DNA of 64,000 nucleotides, from NCBI RefSeq assembly GCF_947500835.1, contig NZ_CANMTQ010000005.1:124001-188000 (forward strand), written 5' to 3'. How positions within the stretch are numbered: the stretch's first letter is position 1; every line of letters starts with the position of its first letter. The DNA comes from an uncultured Halomonas sp. (lineage in GTDB: Bacteria > Pseudomonadota > Gammaproteobacteria > Pseudomonadales > Halomonadaceae). This document shows positions 10,253 through 18,255 of the stretch, piece by piece. The position numbers and the translations under genes are program-made. The notes under the pieces are model-generated. The model saw nothing but the letters and a program-made list of their open reading frames with translations, did no database searches and was not told the DNA's origin.

Positions 10253-10647
10253 GAGAAGTGTGCTCACAATTAGTAAATTTGACGTGATACCCGCCAAGGA
10301 ATGCTTCGCAACAAACATTATCAAGACCGACACAAGACATTGAAAAATAAAACATTATAGATCAAACGACTCATGTGTGCGACGCTCTTCATCTTTGTTG
10401 TTGGCGGCATGCCACATTTGACGTATTGACACGATGTCTCTACGCTGTCGCACCATACTGCCCATGTGCGCTCGTCGATAGCGCATTTCACCGAATTCAG
10501 ATTGTCAACGATCTTGTCTGCGATCATTCAAATACCGTTCAATCACAATTTGCACTTGGGATAGATCACTCTTCGAATAGATATCGAACAGCGTTAGAAA
10601 ACTAATATATTTATATTTAAACCCACTAAACAACCTATGGGGAGTCT
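10253..10647. other. Intergenic region between the divergent suf and exopolysaccharide operons
   Basis: About 395 bases, more AT-rich than the flanking genes, between the sufR promoter and the dehydrogenase start. The short open frames on both strands here have unlikely composition and no family resemblance. The last 70 bases are very AT-rich (TTAGAAAACTAATATATTTATATTTAA is split across 10604-10630) and end in GGGGAG at 10639-10644 before the ATG at 10648. I could not find a convincing AlgU/sigma-E (GAACTT, TCTGA) or sigma-54 (GG, GC) promoter. Confidence 0.5.
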
Positions 10648-11994
10648 ATGAAAATTACCATCTTTGGTTCCGGGTATGTCGGACTGGTAACAGGTACTTG
10701 TTTGGCAGATGCAGGTCATGAAATCGTATGCGTTGATGTTGATGAAGCTAAAATCAACAGACTCAACAATGGTGAAGTGCCTATATATGAGCCTGGCCTG
10801 GAACCGATGATTAAAGCCAACATGGAAGCAGGACGCCTACGCTTCACCACAGATGCCGAGATGGCAGTGCAGTTTGGTCGCCTGCAATTCATCGCCGTTG
10901 GCACTCCCCCGGATGAAGATGGCAGTGCAGATCTTAAATACGTGCTCAAGGTTGCCGAGACCATCGCTGAGCATATGCAGGATTATAAGATTGTCGTCGA
11001 TAAATCCACTGTTCCGGTCGGCACCGCCGAAAAAGTCGCTGCTACGATCGGCAAGGTACTTGAGAAGCGTGGCGTCAACCTTGATTACGACGTGTGTTCC
11101 AACCCTGAATTTCTCAAGGAAGGCGCCGCGGTCGAAGACTTCTCCAAGGGTGCGCGTATCATCGTCGGCACGGATTCAGAGCGCGTAAAGAAAGCTATGC
11201 GTGAGTGCTACGCACCTTACAACCGTAATCATGAAAAACTGATGTTCATGGACGTGCGCTGTGCCGAACTGACCAAGTATGCCGCCAACGCCATGCTGGC
11301 GACCAAGATTAGCTTCATGAATGAAGTCGCTAACCTGGCCGAGAACCTGGGTGCCGATATCGAACAGGTACGCCATGGTATCGGTAGCGATCCTCGTATC
11401 GGCTACCACTTCATTTATCCAGGCTGCGGCTATGGCGGTTCCTGCTTCCCCAAGGACGTTCAGGCATTGGCTCGTACTGCTAGCGATGTCGGTTACAACG
11501 CCGAATTGCTCAACGCCGTGGAGTCGGTCAACAAGCGTCAAAAGAGCAAGCTTTTCGAAAAGCTCCTGCAAGCGTTCGATGGCGACATAAAGGGCAAGAC
11601 AATTGCAGTCTGGGGATTGGCGTTCAAACCCAACACCGATGACATGCGGGAAGCGCCGAGCCGCGAACTGATGGAAGCAATCTGGAAGGCTGGCGCAAAG
11701 GTTCAAGCGTTCGATCCAGAAGCCATTGAAGAATGTTCACGCATTTACGGCGAACGCGATGATCTCAAGCTAGCAGAGAAACGCGACGACACGCTGGAAG
11801 GAGCAGATGCGTTGGTCATTTGTACGGAATGGAAGGCATTTCGCACTGTAAACTTCGATCAACTCAAGCAGACGCTCAAGACTCCCGTTGTGATCGATGG
11901 CAGAAACTTGTACGACCCTGAGACAGTCAAGTCTGCCGGACTTCTCTATTATGCGATGGGACGTGGCGAATCATTACGCCATGTAAACCAATAA
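10648..11994 (+). CDS. ugd: UDP-glucose 6-dehydrogenase
   Basis: A 448-residue NAD-dependent sugar-nucleotide dehydrogenase oxidising UDP-glucose to UDP-glucuronate. Rossmann motif GSGYVG at 7-12, IYEPGLEP at 47-54, PVGT at 123-126, [15 protein letters not shown] at 151-165 and the catalytic cysteine C266 in GGSCFPKD. These features match the UDP-glucose class; GDP-mannose dehydrogenase (AlgD) has a different central region, with RPGFAFGGSCLPKD at the active site, so this is not an ordinary algD. GGGGAG precedes the ATG. It is followed by an Alg8/Alg44-type synthase, implying UDP-glucuronate is the precursor of the exported polymer. Genuine substrate specificity still needs an assay. Confidence 0.93.
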   Translation: MKITIFGSGYVGLVTGTCLADAGHEIVCVDVDEAKINRLNNGEVPIYEPGLEPMIKANMEAGRLRFTTDAEMAVQFGRLQFIAVGTPPDEDGSADLKYVLKVAETIAEHMQDYKIVVDKSTVPVGTAEKVAATIGKVLEKRGVNLDYDVCSNPEFLKEGAAVEDFSKGARIIVGTDSERVKKAMRECYAPYNRNHEKLMFMDVRCAELTKYAANAMLATKISFMNEVANLAENLGADIEQVRHGIGSDPRIGYHFIYPGCGYGGSCFPKDVQALARTASDVGYNAELLNAVESVNKRQKSKLFEKLLQAFDGDIKGKTIAVWGLAFKPNTDDMREAPSRELMEAIWKAGAKVQAFDPEAIEECSRIYGERDDLKLAEKRDDTLEGADALVICTEWKAFRTVNFDQLKQTLKTPVVIDGRNLYDPETVKSAGLLYYAMGRGESLRHVNQ

Positions 11995-12313
11995 TTGACC
12001 TCATGAGCCATTCGTACTGTTCGATTGCCATGCCATCGATTCAGAACCTGGCTAAACCAAAAATATAATAAATAGGTCAGCACGCTAGCTTGCTCCGCTC
12101 ATATAAAGATTTGTTTCTTTACGTGAGTGGTGCATGCAATGTGTGTCGACCTCTATTTTTACAATTTCGTAATATTGTTTAACAGGAATAGTCATTTAAA
12201 TACTTATTTTAGCCAAGCTAATGTAACTATTAATATGCCCAATGTTTTAAGCAATAGTGTCATTAAATTACAAAGGTGCATATGTTCGTCATCGGCGACC
12301 AGGAAAACTCGAC
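11995..12313 (+). other. AT-rich leader between ugd and the synthase gene
   Basis: These 319 bases contain no credible gene; the one short frame (12127-12321) is composed of AT-rich codons with no family match. The region is markedly AT-rich (for example 12150-12270) in a GC-rich neighbourhood, which suggests a promoter or a long regulated leader for the synthase genes, separate from that of ugd. I found no clear terminator after ugd and no recognisable c-di-GMP riboswitch core, although a fold prediction would be needed to exclude one. Confidence 0.4.
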
Positions 12314-14245
12314 ATGAATGATTTCCAATCTGGCTCATCCGGGGCTAGCTGGATCACGGAACTGACGGCATTTCTACTGGCGGCGGCTTTGCTGGTAGTC
12401 CTGTTTTTCGAGCTTCCAACAGAGGTGTTTTCTCCGGAATCCAAAAGCTTCATCTTCGCGGTAGGTATCATTGGTGCCTGGCGTTATTCTTGGTGGTTTA
12501 CTCAGGCGATACGTTCGATATTGTACAATCGACGTGTTTTTCCTGAACTACGGGCTCAGGCCGATGCGGCGAGCGCTATCGAAAAACCCGATGCACTTTA
12601 CGTACTATGCACCTCCTTTCGTATCGAACCGGAAGTGACGTTCGCGGTCTACGACGCTTTGGTGCGGGATGCAAAGACCTACGGTGTGCCTACCACGATT
12701 TTCGCGGCAGTCTCTGATCGTAGCGATATCGATGTCATCGATCATGTCATGGCCGAGAACAACTGGCCGCAAAATATCGAAGTCAGCTACATGTTCCAAA
12801 AGGGAGATGGCAAGCGTTCAGCAATGGCAGAGGTGCTGCGCGCCATTTCTCGGCGCATGCCAACTCATCGCTCGCTTTTGGTATCCATGGACGGGGATAT
12901 TCAAATTGATCCTGGCACCCTGTCACGCTCACTATCTTTTTTTCTCATCGATAATGCTTTGGGAGCATTGACTACCAACAATCGCGCCATCGTCAATGGA
13001 GGCGACGTCACCAAAGAGTGGTACGACCTGCGCTACGCCCAGCGTCATCTGGTCATGAGCTCGATGTCTCTCTCGCAGCGGCTACTGGTTCTTACCGGTC
13101 GCTACAGTGCCTTCCGTGCCGAATTGGCCACCAATAGGGAATTCATCGAACTGGTCGAAAACGATCATGTCGAACATTGGCGTTTCGGCGACTTCAAGTT
13201 TCTTTCCGGCGACGACAAATCCACTTGGTACTGGCTGCTCAAGAACCGTTGGAAAATGCTTTATATTCCTGATGTCTACGTCTCCGGATTCGAAGAGCTG
13301 CCGGACAAGAATCGATTTTTCAAATCGACTATTGATCTAATGAAGCGTTGGTTCGGCAACATGCTTCGTACCAGTGGGCGTGCCATCGCGCTTGGACCAC
13401 GCACCATGGGACTATTCACCTGGTGGAGCCTGGTCGATCAGCGTCTATCCATGTGGACGACGCTTATCGGTCCTACCGTGGCTATTCTCGTAACGCTGTT
13501 CGTACGCCCATCGTTCATTTTTGCGTATCTGCTATGGGTCTTGATGACCCGTACCATCGTATCGCTGGTACTTGCATGGCAGCACGGGCGCTACAGCCTC
13601 TTATGGGTTCCCCTGCTCTACTATAACCAAGTCGGTGGAGCCCTGTTGAAGACCTACATCAGTTTTCGCTTCAATCGCCAATCCTGGTCCCGTCAAGGTA
13701 TTTCTGCAGGCGAGCCGGAGGATCCGTTGGCGGCGAAGCGTCAACGCCGAATGGGTCATCTAATGCATGGGCTCTATTTTGGCGGGCTGCTCATGGTTTT
13801 GATCTATGCGGTCGGTGTCATGAATCCTCCCGACCGGATGTCCATGGCGATATTCAATGACGAATTTCATCTGATGCAGAGTGAGCAGGAAAAACAGAGC
13901 AGAGGCGATAGCTATTGGATAGCACTGGCCCTTGCCGATGCGCCTAGAGGCGGTCAGGTACAGCTGCCGCCAGGCAAGTTGATTCTGGATGCCACCCTCG
14001 CCGAACGGCTGCCAAAGCTAGAAGCAATACGTGCCGCCTCGTTGGTTGGCAGCGACAAGGAGCCAAGAACCACCCTTCTGGTAGATTCGGCTATCGCTGA
14101 CCGGTTGCGCAATGAACAGGATCGTCCGCTGAGTGAAACCAAGCAGATGACCTGTGATCAGCAAAATAGCTGCACGTTAATGACACAGGAAGGCCCGATC
14201 GAGCTAATCGACATTGTAATACGACTGCGCTCGACTCAGGCGTAA
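12314..14245 (+). CDS. Alg8-like family 2 glycosyltransferase (exopolysaccharide synthase)
   Basis: A 643-residue inner-membrane GT2 synthase. Two N-terminal helices (about 15-33 and 45-62) precede the cytoplasmic domain with SMDGDIQ (D193, D195; donor/metal site), SGDDKSTWYW at 298-307 (catalytic base region) and LMKRWFGNMLR at 342-352, a variant of Q/R-x-x-R-W. Further helices lie at about 384-422, 425-445 and 485-503. Sequence flow (AQRHLVMSS, RLLVLTGRYSAFRA, DQRLSMWTTLIGPT) closely follows Alg8 of alginate producers. It exceeds Alg8 (494 in Pseudomonas) by about 150 residues, mainly a C-terminal domain after the last helix. ATG 12314 is chosen over an earlier frame start because of AGGAAA upstream. 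Confidence 0.85.
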   Translation: MNDFQSGSSGASWITELTAFLLAAALLVVLFFELPTEVFSPESKSFIFAVGIIGAWRYSWWFTQAIRSILYNRRVFPELRAQADAASAIEKPDALYVLCTSFRIEPEVTFAVYDALVRDAKTYGVPTTIFAAVSDRSDIDVIDHVMAENNWPQNIEVSYMFQKGDGKRSAMAEVLRAISRRMPTHRSLLVSMDGDIQIDPGTLSRSLSFFLIDNALGALTTNNRAIVNGGDVTKEWYDLRYAQRHLVMSSMSLSQRLLVLTGRYSAFRAELATNREFIELVENDHVEHWRFGDFKFLSGDDKSTWYWLLKNRWKMLYIPDVYVSGFEELPDKNRFFKSTIDLMKRWFGNMLRTSGRAIALGPRTMGLFTWWSLVDQRLSMWTTLIGPTVAILVTLFVRPSFIFAYLLWVLMTRTIVSLVLAWQHGRYSLLWVPLLYYNQVGGALLKTYISFRFNRQSWSRQGISAGEPEDPLAAKRQRRMGHLMHGLYFGGLLMVLIYAVGVMNPPDRMSMAIFNDEFHLMQSEQEKQSRGDSYWIALALADAPRGGQVQLPPGKLILDATLAERLPKLEAIRAASLVGSDKEPRTTLLVDSAIADRLRNEQDRPLSETKQMTCDQQNSCTLMTQEGPIELIDIVIRLRSTQA

Positions 14246-14282
14246 CGTTACGGGCAAAAGGATTAAACGAAGAGTACTCATT

Positions 14283-15866
14283 ATGGCCGATGAACATATC
14301 TCGAACGACGACAACCACCGCAGCGAACCCACGATAGGTGCGCCAAGAGAAGCGCAACGAGGTTCTGAACATGGTACTCGTCGTACGCCGCCCAAAAGCG
14401 AAAACCGTGTATCCCAGCAAGAGCGCACTTCGAGTGAGGGACAGTTGTCCCATGAACGTCGGGATGAACGTCAACACGTCAGGGTACACGCCCCTTTTCA
14501 AGTCCAATTCAAGGATGGCCAGACGCTACCCGGCGAAGATCTTTCCTTGGGTGGATTTTCTGTCCACAGTGATAGGCCCATCGAACCCAATCAGGTACTT
14601 CACGTATCTTTATTGCTGATGGCCGGCTCAGCAGAATTGATAGTGCCTGTGGCGGCACGGGCATTGCGCAATCATTCCGAATCCAAGGGTCACGCTACCG
14701 CGTTCGAGATTACCCAGATCGATCAGCGCCATCGTGAGCTTTTGCGTCGTATCATTCGCTCGCATCTCAGCGGACGTTATGCAGCGGTAGAAGATCTAAT
14801 AGAAAGTGAAGATCCACAAACGCCGCGCAAACGTAATCAGATGGCCGCGGCTCAACCCGCCCCACAGCGCAAGAGACCTAAAGGCCGTTACGCACTATTG
14901 GGTGTTGCCGGAGCCATTCTTTTAGCAGTTATTGCAGCCACTGCTTATCGCAATTTCATGTTGATTGAACCCAGCTTTGCTGCTGTGACCGCACCGCGTA
15001 TCGACATCCGCGCTCCCGGACCCGGCATCCTGGCCGAACACGGGCTCAAAGCCGGGGATCAGGTCAGTCGTGACCAGAAGCTCACCACGGTCGTTAATAG
15101 CTCGCTGCAAACAGACCTCATTTTGGCTAGGGCGTCACATACATATAACGAAAAACTAATAAATAACATGCAGGAAGCCATCGATGGTAACAGCGATGTT
15201 CTCATGGCGGACTCGACGACCCCTTCCGGTGGTGAACCAAGCAGCTATGAAACTGTTTCTCCAGAAATCGCTCAGGCGAGAATCGAGCAGTTCGAAACTG
15301 CACGTGACTACGAAAGCTCACGTATCGATGCGCTAGAAGCACAAATGTCGGCCAATACCATCTACAGCCCCTGCGATTGTCAGGTGGCCTGGGCGTTGAG
15401 TAGTGCTGGCGGCGTCTATATCAACGAAAGCGAGCGTATCATGACGCTGCTTCAGACTGGCGACAACGACATCATGGCAGAAGCACTCGTGCACATGAGC
15501 GACATCGCCCGCATCCAGCCCCATCAGAAAGCGTATATCGCGCTACCTAACGCCTCCGAACCCATCGAGGCAACGGTACGCACCGTAGCACTGGACGTTG
15601 AAAGTCAGCCCAGAGCCGGTTTCCCGCAGTGGGTACGTCAACAGCAGAACGTTGCAAGTGTGCTACTGGTACCCAAGGAACCTCTACCAGCCAGCGCAGT
15701 CGGAATCCCGGTCGATGTACGTTTCAGTGAAGCGCCGGTCCTCGACACTGCTGTCGAGTGGATCTGGCAAGGGGGTCGCGCGGTAGTCCAACAGACCCTT
15801 CAGCTATTTGGTGGTGGTACTGACAACACAGTCGAGAGTGCCGATACCGAGGAAAGCGGAGCCTAA
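14283..15866 (+). CDS. Alg44-like PilZ / membrane-fusion co-polymerase
   Basis: A 527-residue protein in the Alg44 arrangement. There is a polar N-terminal tail (1-55) and a PilZ domain at about 58-160, with RRDERQHVR (59-67) and DLSLGG (86-91) supplying the c-di-GMP-binding R-x-x-x-R and D/N-x-S-x-x-G motifs. A single membrane helix lies at 203-222, followed by a periplasmic HlyD/biotinyl-lipoyl-like domain (APGPGILAEHGLKAGD; later YSPCDCQVAW). In alginate systems this protein activates the synthase upon c-di-GMP binding. It is 37 bases downstream of the synthase. Longer than Pseudomonas Alg44 (389) because of the N-terminal tail and an insertion around 275-340. The c-di-GMP motifs look intact. 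Confidence 0.88.
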   Translation: MADEHISNDDNHRSEPTIGAPREAQRGSEHGTRRTPPKSENRVSQQERTSSEGQLSHERRDERQHVRVHAPFQVQFKDGQTLPGEDLSLGGFSVHSDRPIEPNQVLHVSLLLMAGSAELIVPVAARALRNHSESKGHATAFEITQIDQRHRELLRRIIRSHLSGRYAAVEDLIESEDPQTPRKRNQMAAAQPAPQRKRPKGRYALLGVAGAILLAVIAATAYRNFMLIEPSFAAVTAPRIDIRAPGPGILAEHGLKAGDQVSRDQKLTTVVNSSLQTDLILARASHTYNEKLINNMQEAIDGNSDVLMADSTTPSGGEPSSYETVSPEIAQARIEQFETARDYESSRIDALEAQMSANTIYSPCDCQVAWALSSAGGVYINESERIMTLLQTGDNDIMAEALVHMSDIARIQPHQKAYIALPNASEPIEATVRTVALDVESQPRAGFPQWVRQQQNVASVLLVPKEPLPASAVGIPVDVRFSEAPVLDTAVEWIWQGGRAVVQQTLQLFGGGTDNTVESADTEESGA

Positions 15867-15917
15867 GCGTTGCTCCATACCGGCGTGATGGCACGAGTCA
15901 GCATTAAGGAGAATCGA

Positions 15918-16811
15918 ATGACGAAACATCATCTTGATCAGAGTCGTGGTTGGTCCTGCCTCGCGCTGACAAGCCTGCTGGCTGTCTTACCTGGCATGGC
16001 CTTCGCCGCGGACGATATTTACGACAATCCCAATCTTAGTATCCCTCAGCTAACGCCTTGCTCGGCGCGCTACGAACTTGTTGCAGATCCGGCGCCTCCT
16101 CCCAATCCCAAGGATGGCAAGGACGCGGTACGTGCTGGATACGGCACCTATGACGACTGGGGTACCCGAGAAAACATCGAGGTGCTGTCGCCTCAACAGT
16201 CGGGATTGAGTGAAACGGCGCTGCGAGTACATTATCCTGCCGGCACCTCCTCTCCCAGCGATAATGGCAAGGGAGGCGCTGGTTTCTTTGCCACGATCGA
16301 TGGTCTATCAGAATCGACGCGTTCCTGCCTGCAGTACAAGGTACGCTTCGAGCCGGGATTCGATTTCGTCAAAGGGGGTAAGCTTCCGGGGCTATATGGG
16401 GGCGCTGCTCCCAGCGGAGGTGAAGAGGTCACGGGGGATGAAGGCTTTTCCATTCGCTTCATGTGGCGAGAAGATGGCCAGGGAGAACTATACGAGTATG
16501 TCGTCAAAGATGCGGATTACGGCAAATCCGTTGGCCGAGGCTCATGGACCTTTCCTACCGGCCAATGGGTCACTATCGAGCAGGAAGTCATTCTTAACGA
16601 TCCCGGTCAGAAAAATGGTATTGCTCGGGTCTGGATTGATGGGGCGCCTGTACTTGAACAACAGAACATAGTCTATCGCACGAATGATCATGTCTATGCC
16701 GATGGCCTAATGTTCTCGACCTTTTTCGGGGGCCACGGCGAAGAGTGGCGTACGCCGCGAGATCAGGTAGCTGACTTCTCTGATTTTCGTTTTTATCGCC
16801 CGCAAGGTTGA
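15918..16811 (+). CDS. Secreted polysaccharide lyase, PL14-like
   Basis: A 297-residue secreted protein. Signal peptide 1-30 with cleavage at AFA-ADD, then a beta-jelly-roll lyase domain. KGGKLPGLYGG (152-162) and FMWREDGQGELYEYV (181-195), plus GRGSWTF and LMFSTFFGGH towards the end, match the polysaccharide lyase 14-like fold. PL14 members act on alginate or on glucuronate polymers; the substrate here is unknown. An upstream frame start at 15870 is rejected because AAGGAG at 15906-15911 sits 6 bases before ATG 15918 and the signal peptide begins there. Its position in the synthase operon suggests it trims or clears the same polyuronate. Confidence 0.8.
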   Translation: MTKHHLDQSRGWSCLALTSLLAVLPGMAFAADDIYDNPNLSIPQLTPCSARYELVADPAPPPNPKDGKDAVRAGYGTYDDWGTRENIEVLSPQQSGLSETALRVHYPAGTSSPSDNGKGGAGFFATIDGLSESTRSCLQYKVRFEPGFDFVKGGKLPGLYGGAAPSGGEEVTGDEGFSIRFMWREDGQGELYEYVVKDADYGKSVGRGSWTFPTGQWVTIEQEVILNDPGQKNGIARVWIDGAPVLEQQNIVYRTNDHVYADGLMFSTFFGGHGEEWRTPRDQVADFSDFRFYRPQG

Positions 16812-16840
16812 TTCATCACCGCCATGGCCACCACTTATCA

Positions 16841-18112
16841 ATGACGATGCAACACTCTATGCTTTTGCAAAATGGATTTCACACGCATCAGAGAATCGAA
16901 AAAGGCTTCTTGTTCTCTCTGATGATGACTCTGGGTCTGGCAATCGGGGGTGCCTCCAATGCTCATGCATTGACTATCGAGGAGCGCCAGGCGCTGGACC
17001 TTTCTGAGTACACCGTAACGGATCCGGATGCATCCTATTTTGATGTCGAGGATCGCATCGAATTACTCAAGAACACTGACAACTCCATACTCATACAACA
17101 GGCTGCCCAACTAAAAAACAGTCTGAGTTGTCAGCAGGTATTGGCCATTCCCCCACTGTCAGATCAGATTCGTATCCCAGGCTTTTATCCAAGTCCTGAC
17201 GAGTGGCGCTTTGCTTCGCGCCCACTTTTTCAATTCGAAGATACCGTCTCCAACATAGCGGGCACTTATGTGGCAAGTGGCGATCCCTACTATGCCGAAT
17301 GTTTGATCTCTTTTCTTGATCAGTGGGCTCAGCAAGACGGCCTGATGAATTTCTATTACGTCTCTTCTCATCCGCAAGCCTGGTTCGCCACGGAGTCGAT
17401 GATCTTCGCTGCGGCCATGGCTTACTCGATCGTTCGCCCTCAAGTCGAGGACATGCAGGAAGAAAAGGAACGCGTCAACGATTGGCTCAACCGCCTTGCC
17501 CATCAGCATGCGGAAATTCCAGGACTTCCCGATAATAGTTGTTGCAACAACCACTTCTATCGCCGAGCGCTCTACGGGACCATGGTCGGCATTCTTACCG
17601 AAGACCAGGAGTTATTCCATTTCGGTGTCAGTGCCATTTATTCCGGACTGAATGATCTTATCGGCCCAGGAGGGTTTCGTTTGGAAATGGAACGTGGACG
17701 CCGCGCCAGCCATTATCAAAACTATGCCCTTCTTTACCTGGTTACCAACATGCAGATCGTGTCGCGCCAAGGATATGACATCTTCGATCTGGAACTTGAT
17801 GGAAAAACCATTCACGATGCGGTCGATTTCGCCCTGGACATATTCGAGGATCCTTCTGCCTTGGGCGATTTTGCTCCTCGTGAACAGTACACTGGATTTT
17901 TCAACGATGACCAGTATTTCTCCTGGATGGAGATTTATCAGCAGCACTTCAACGATCCCAGAATATCCGAGTTCATCAAGCCGCTGCGGCCGATTTTCAA
18001 TCGAAGCGCGGGGGGCTACGCAACGCTTTACTTCATGAATCCAGACGCTCAACAACAGCAAATCATCAAGATGGACGAGAGAAGCGAAGAAATCAGGGCT
18101 TTCTCGGAGTGA
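16841..18112 (+). CDS. AlgL-like polyuronate lyase (PL5 / alginate lyase family)
   Basis: A 423-residue periplasmic lyase of the alginate_lyase (PF05426) fold, alpha/alpha toroid. After a signal peptide ending at AHA (41-43), it carries NNH at 236-238 and LEMERGRRASHYQNYALL at 281-298. These correspond to the catalytic asparagine-histidine and tyrosine (Y292) regions of AlgL. The family usually reads NNHRYW; here it is NNHFYR, a change near the subsite floor that may reflect a different uronate. AlgL is about 367 residues, so this one has a longer N-terminus. The open frame begins at a TTG overlapping the previous stop; ATG 16841 is chosen with only moderate support because no clear ribosome site is seen. 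Confidence 0.82.
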   Translation: MTMQHSMLLQNGFHTHQRIEKGFLFSLMMTLGLAIGGASNAHALTIEERQALDLSEYTVTDPDASYFDVEDRIELLKNTDNSILIQQAAQLKNSLSCQQVLAIPPLSDQIRIPGFYPSPDEWRFASRPLFQFEDTVSNIAGTYVASGDPYYAECLISFLDQWAQQDGLMNFYYVSSHPQAWFATESMIFAAAMAYSIVRPQVEDMQEEKERVNDWLNRLAHQHAEIPGLPDNSCCNNHFYRRALYGTMVGILTEDQELFHFGVSAIYSGLNDLIGPGGFRLEMERGRRASHYQNYALLYLVTNMQIVSRQGYDIFDLELDGKTIHDAVDFALDIFEDPSALGDFAPREQYTGFFNDDQYFSWMEIYQQHFNDPRISEFIKPLRPIFNRSAGGYATLYFMNPDAQQQQIIKMDERSEEIRAFSE

Positions 18113-18118
18113 TTTACG

Positions 18119-18143
18119 TATCCATCACCCAGGGTGATGGATA
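18119..18143. repeat. Perfect 11-bp inverted repeat after the lyase gene
   Basis: TATCCATCACC and GGTGATGGATA flank a 3-base loop, 7 bases after the lyase stop. No T-run follows on either strand, so it is not a standard intrinsic terminator. It may be an mRNA 3'-end stabiliser, a partial terminator, or a dyad operator before the Sel1 gene. Confidence 0.5.
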
Positions 18144-18255
18144 GTGACACCAATGGATTCGGCTCCATAAATGTCAAAACGACACTGACTCGCATATCCC
18201 TAGCGCACTCGTAGAACGGCAGCGAAGCGCGCTATGTCCAAAGAGGACCCAGACC

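Noticed and set aside
10375-10605. Small frames on both strands between suf and ugd
   Set aside because: No ribosome site, unlikely composition and no similarity; treated as promoter region.
10648-11994. Annotating the dehydrogenase as algD (GDP-mannose dehydrogenase) because it sits before Alg8/Alg44-like genes
   Set aside because: Its core motifs and overall sequence are those of UDP-glucose dehydrogenase; AlgD has a different central and active-site context.
12127-12321. 64-codon frame before the synthase gene
   Set aside because: AT-rich composition with no conserved features; overlaps the start of the real gene.
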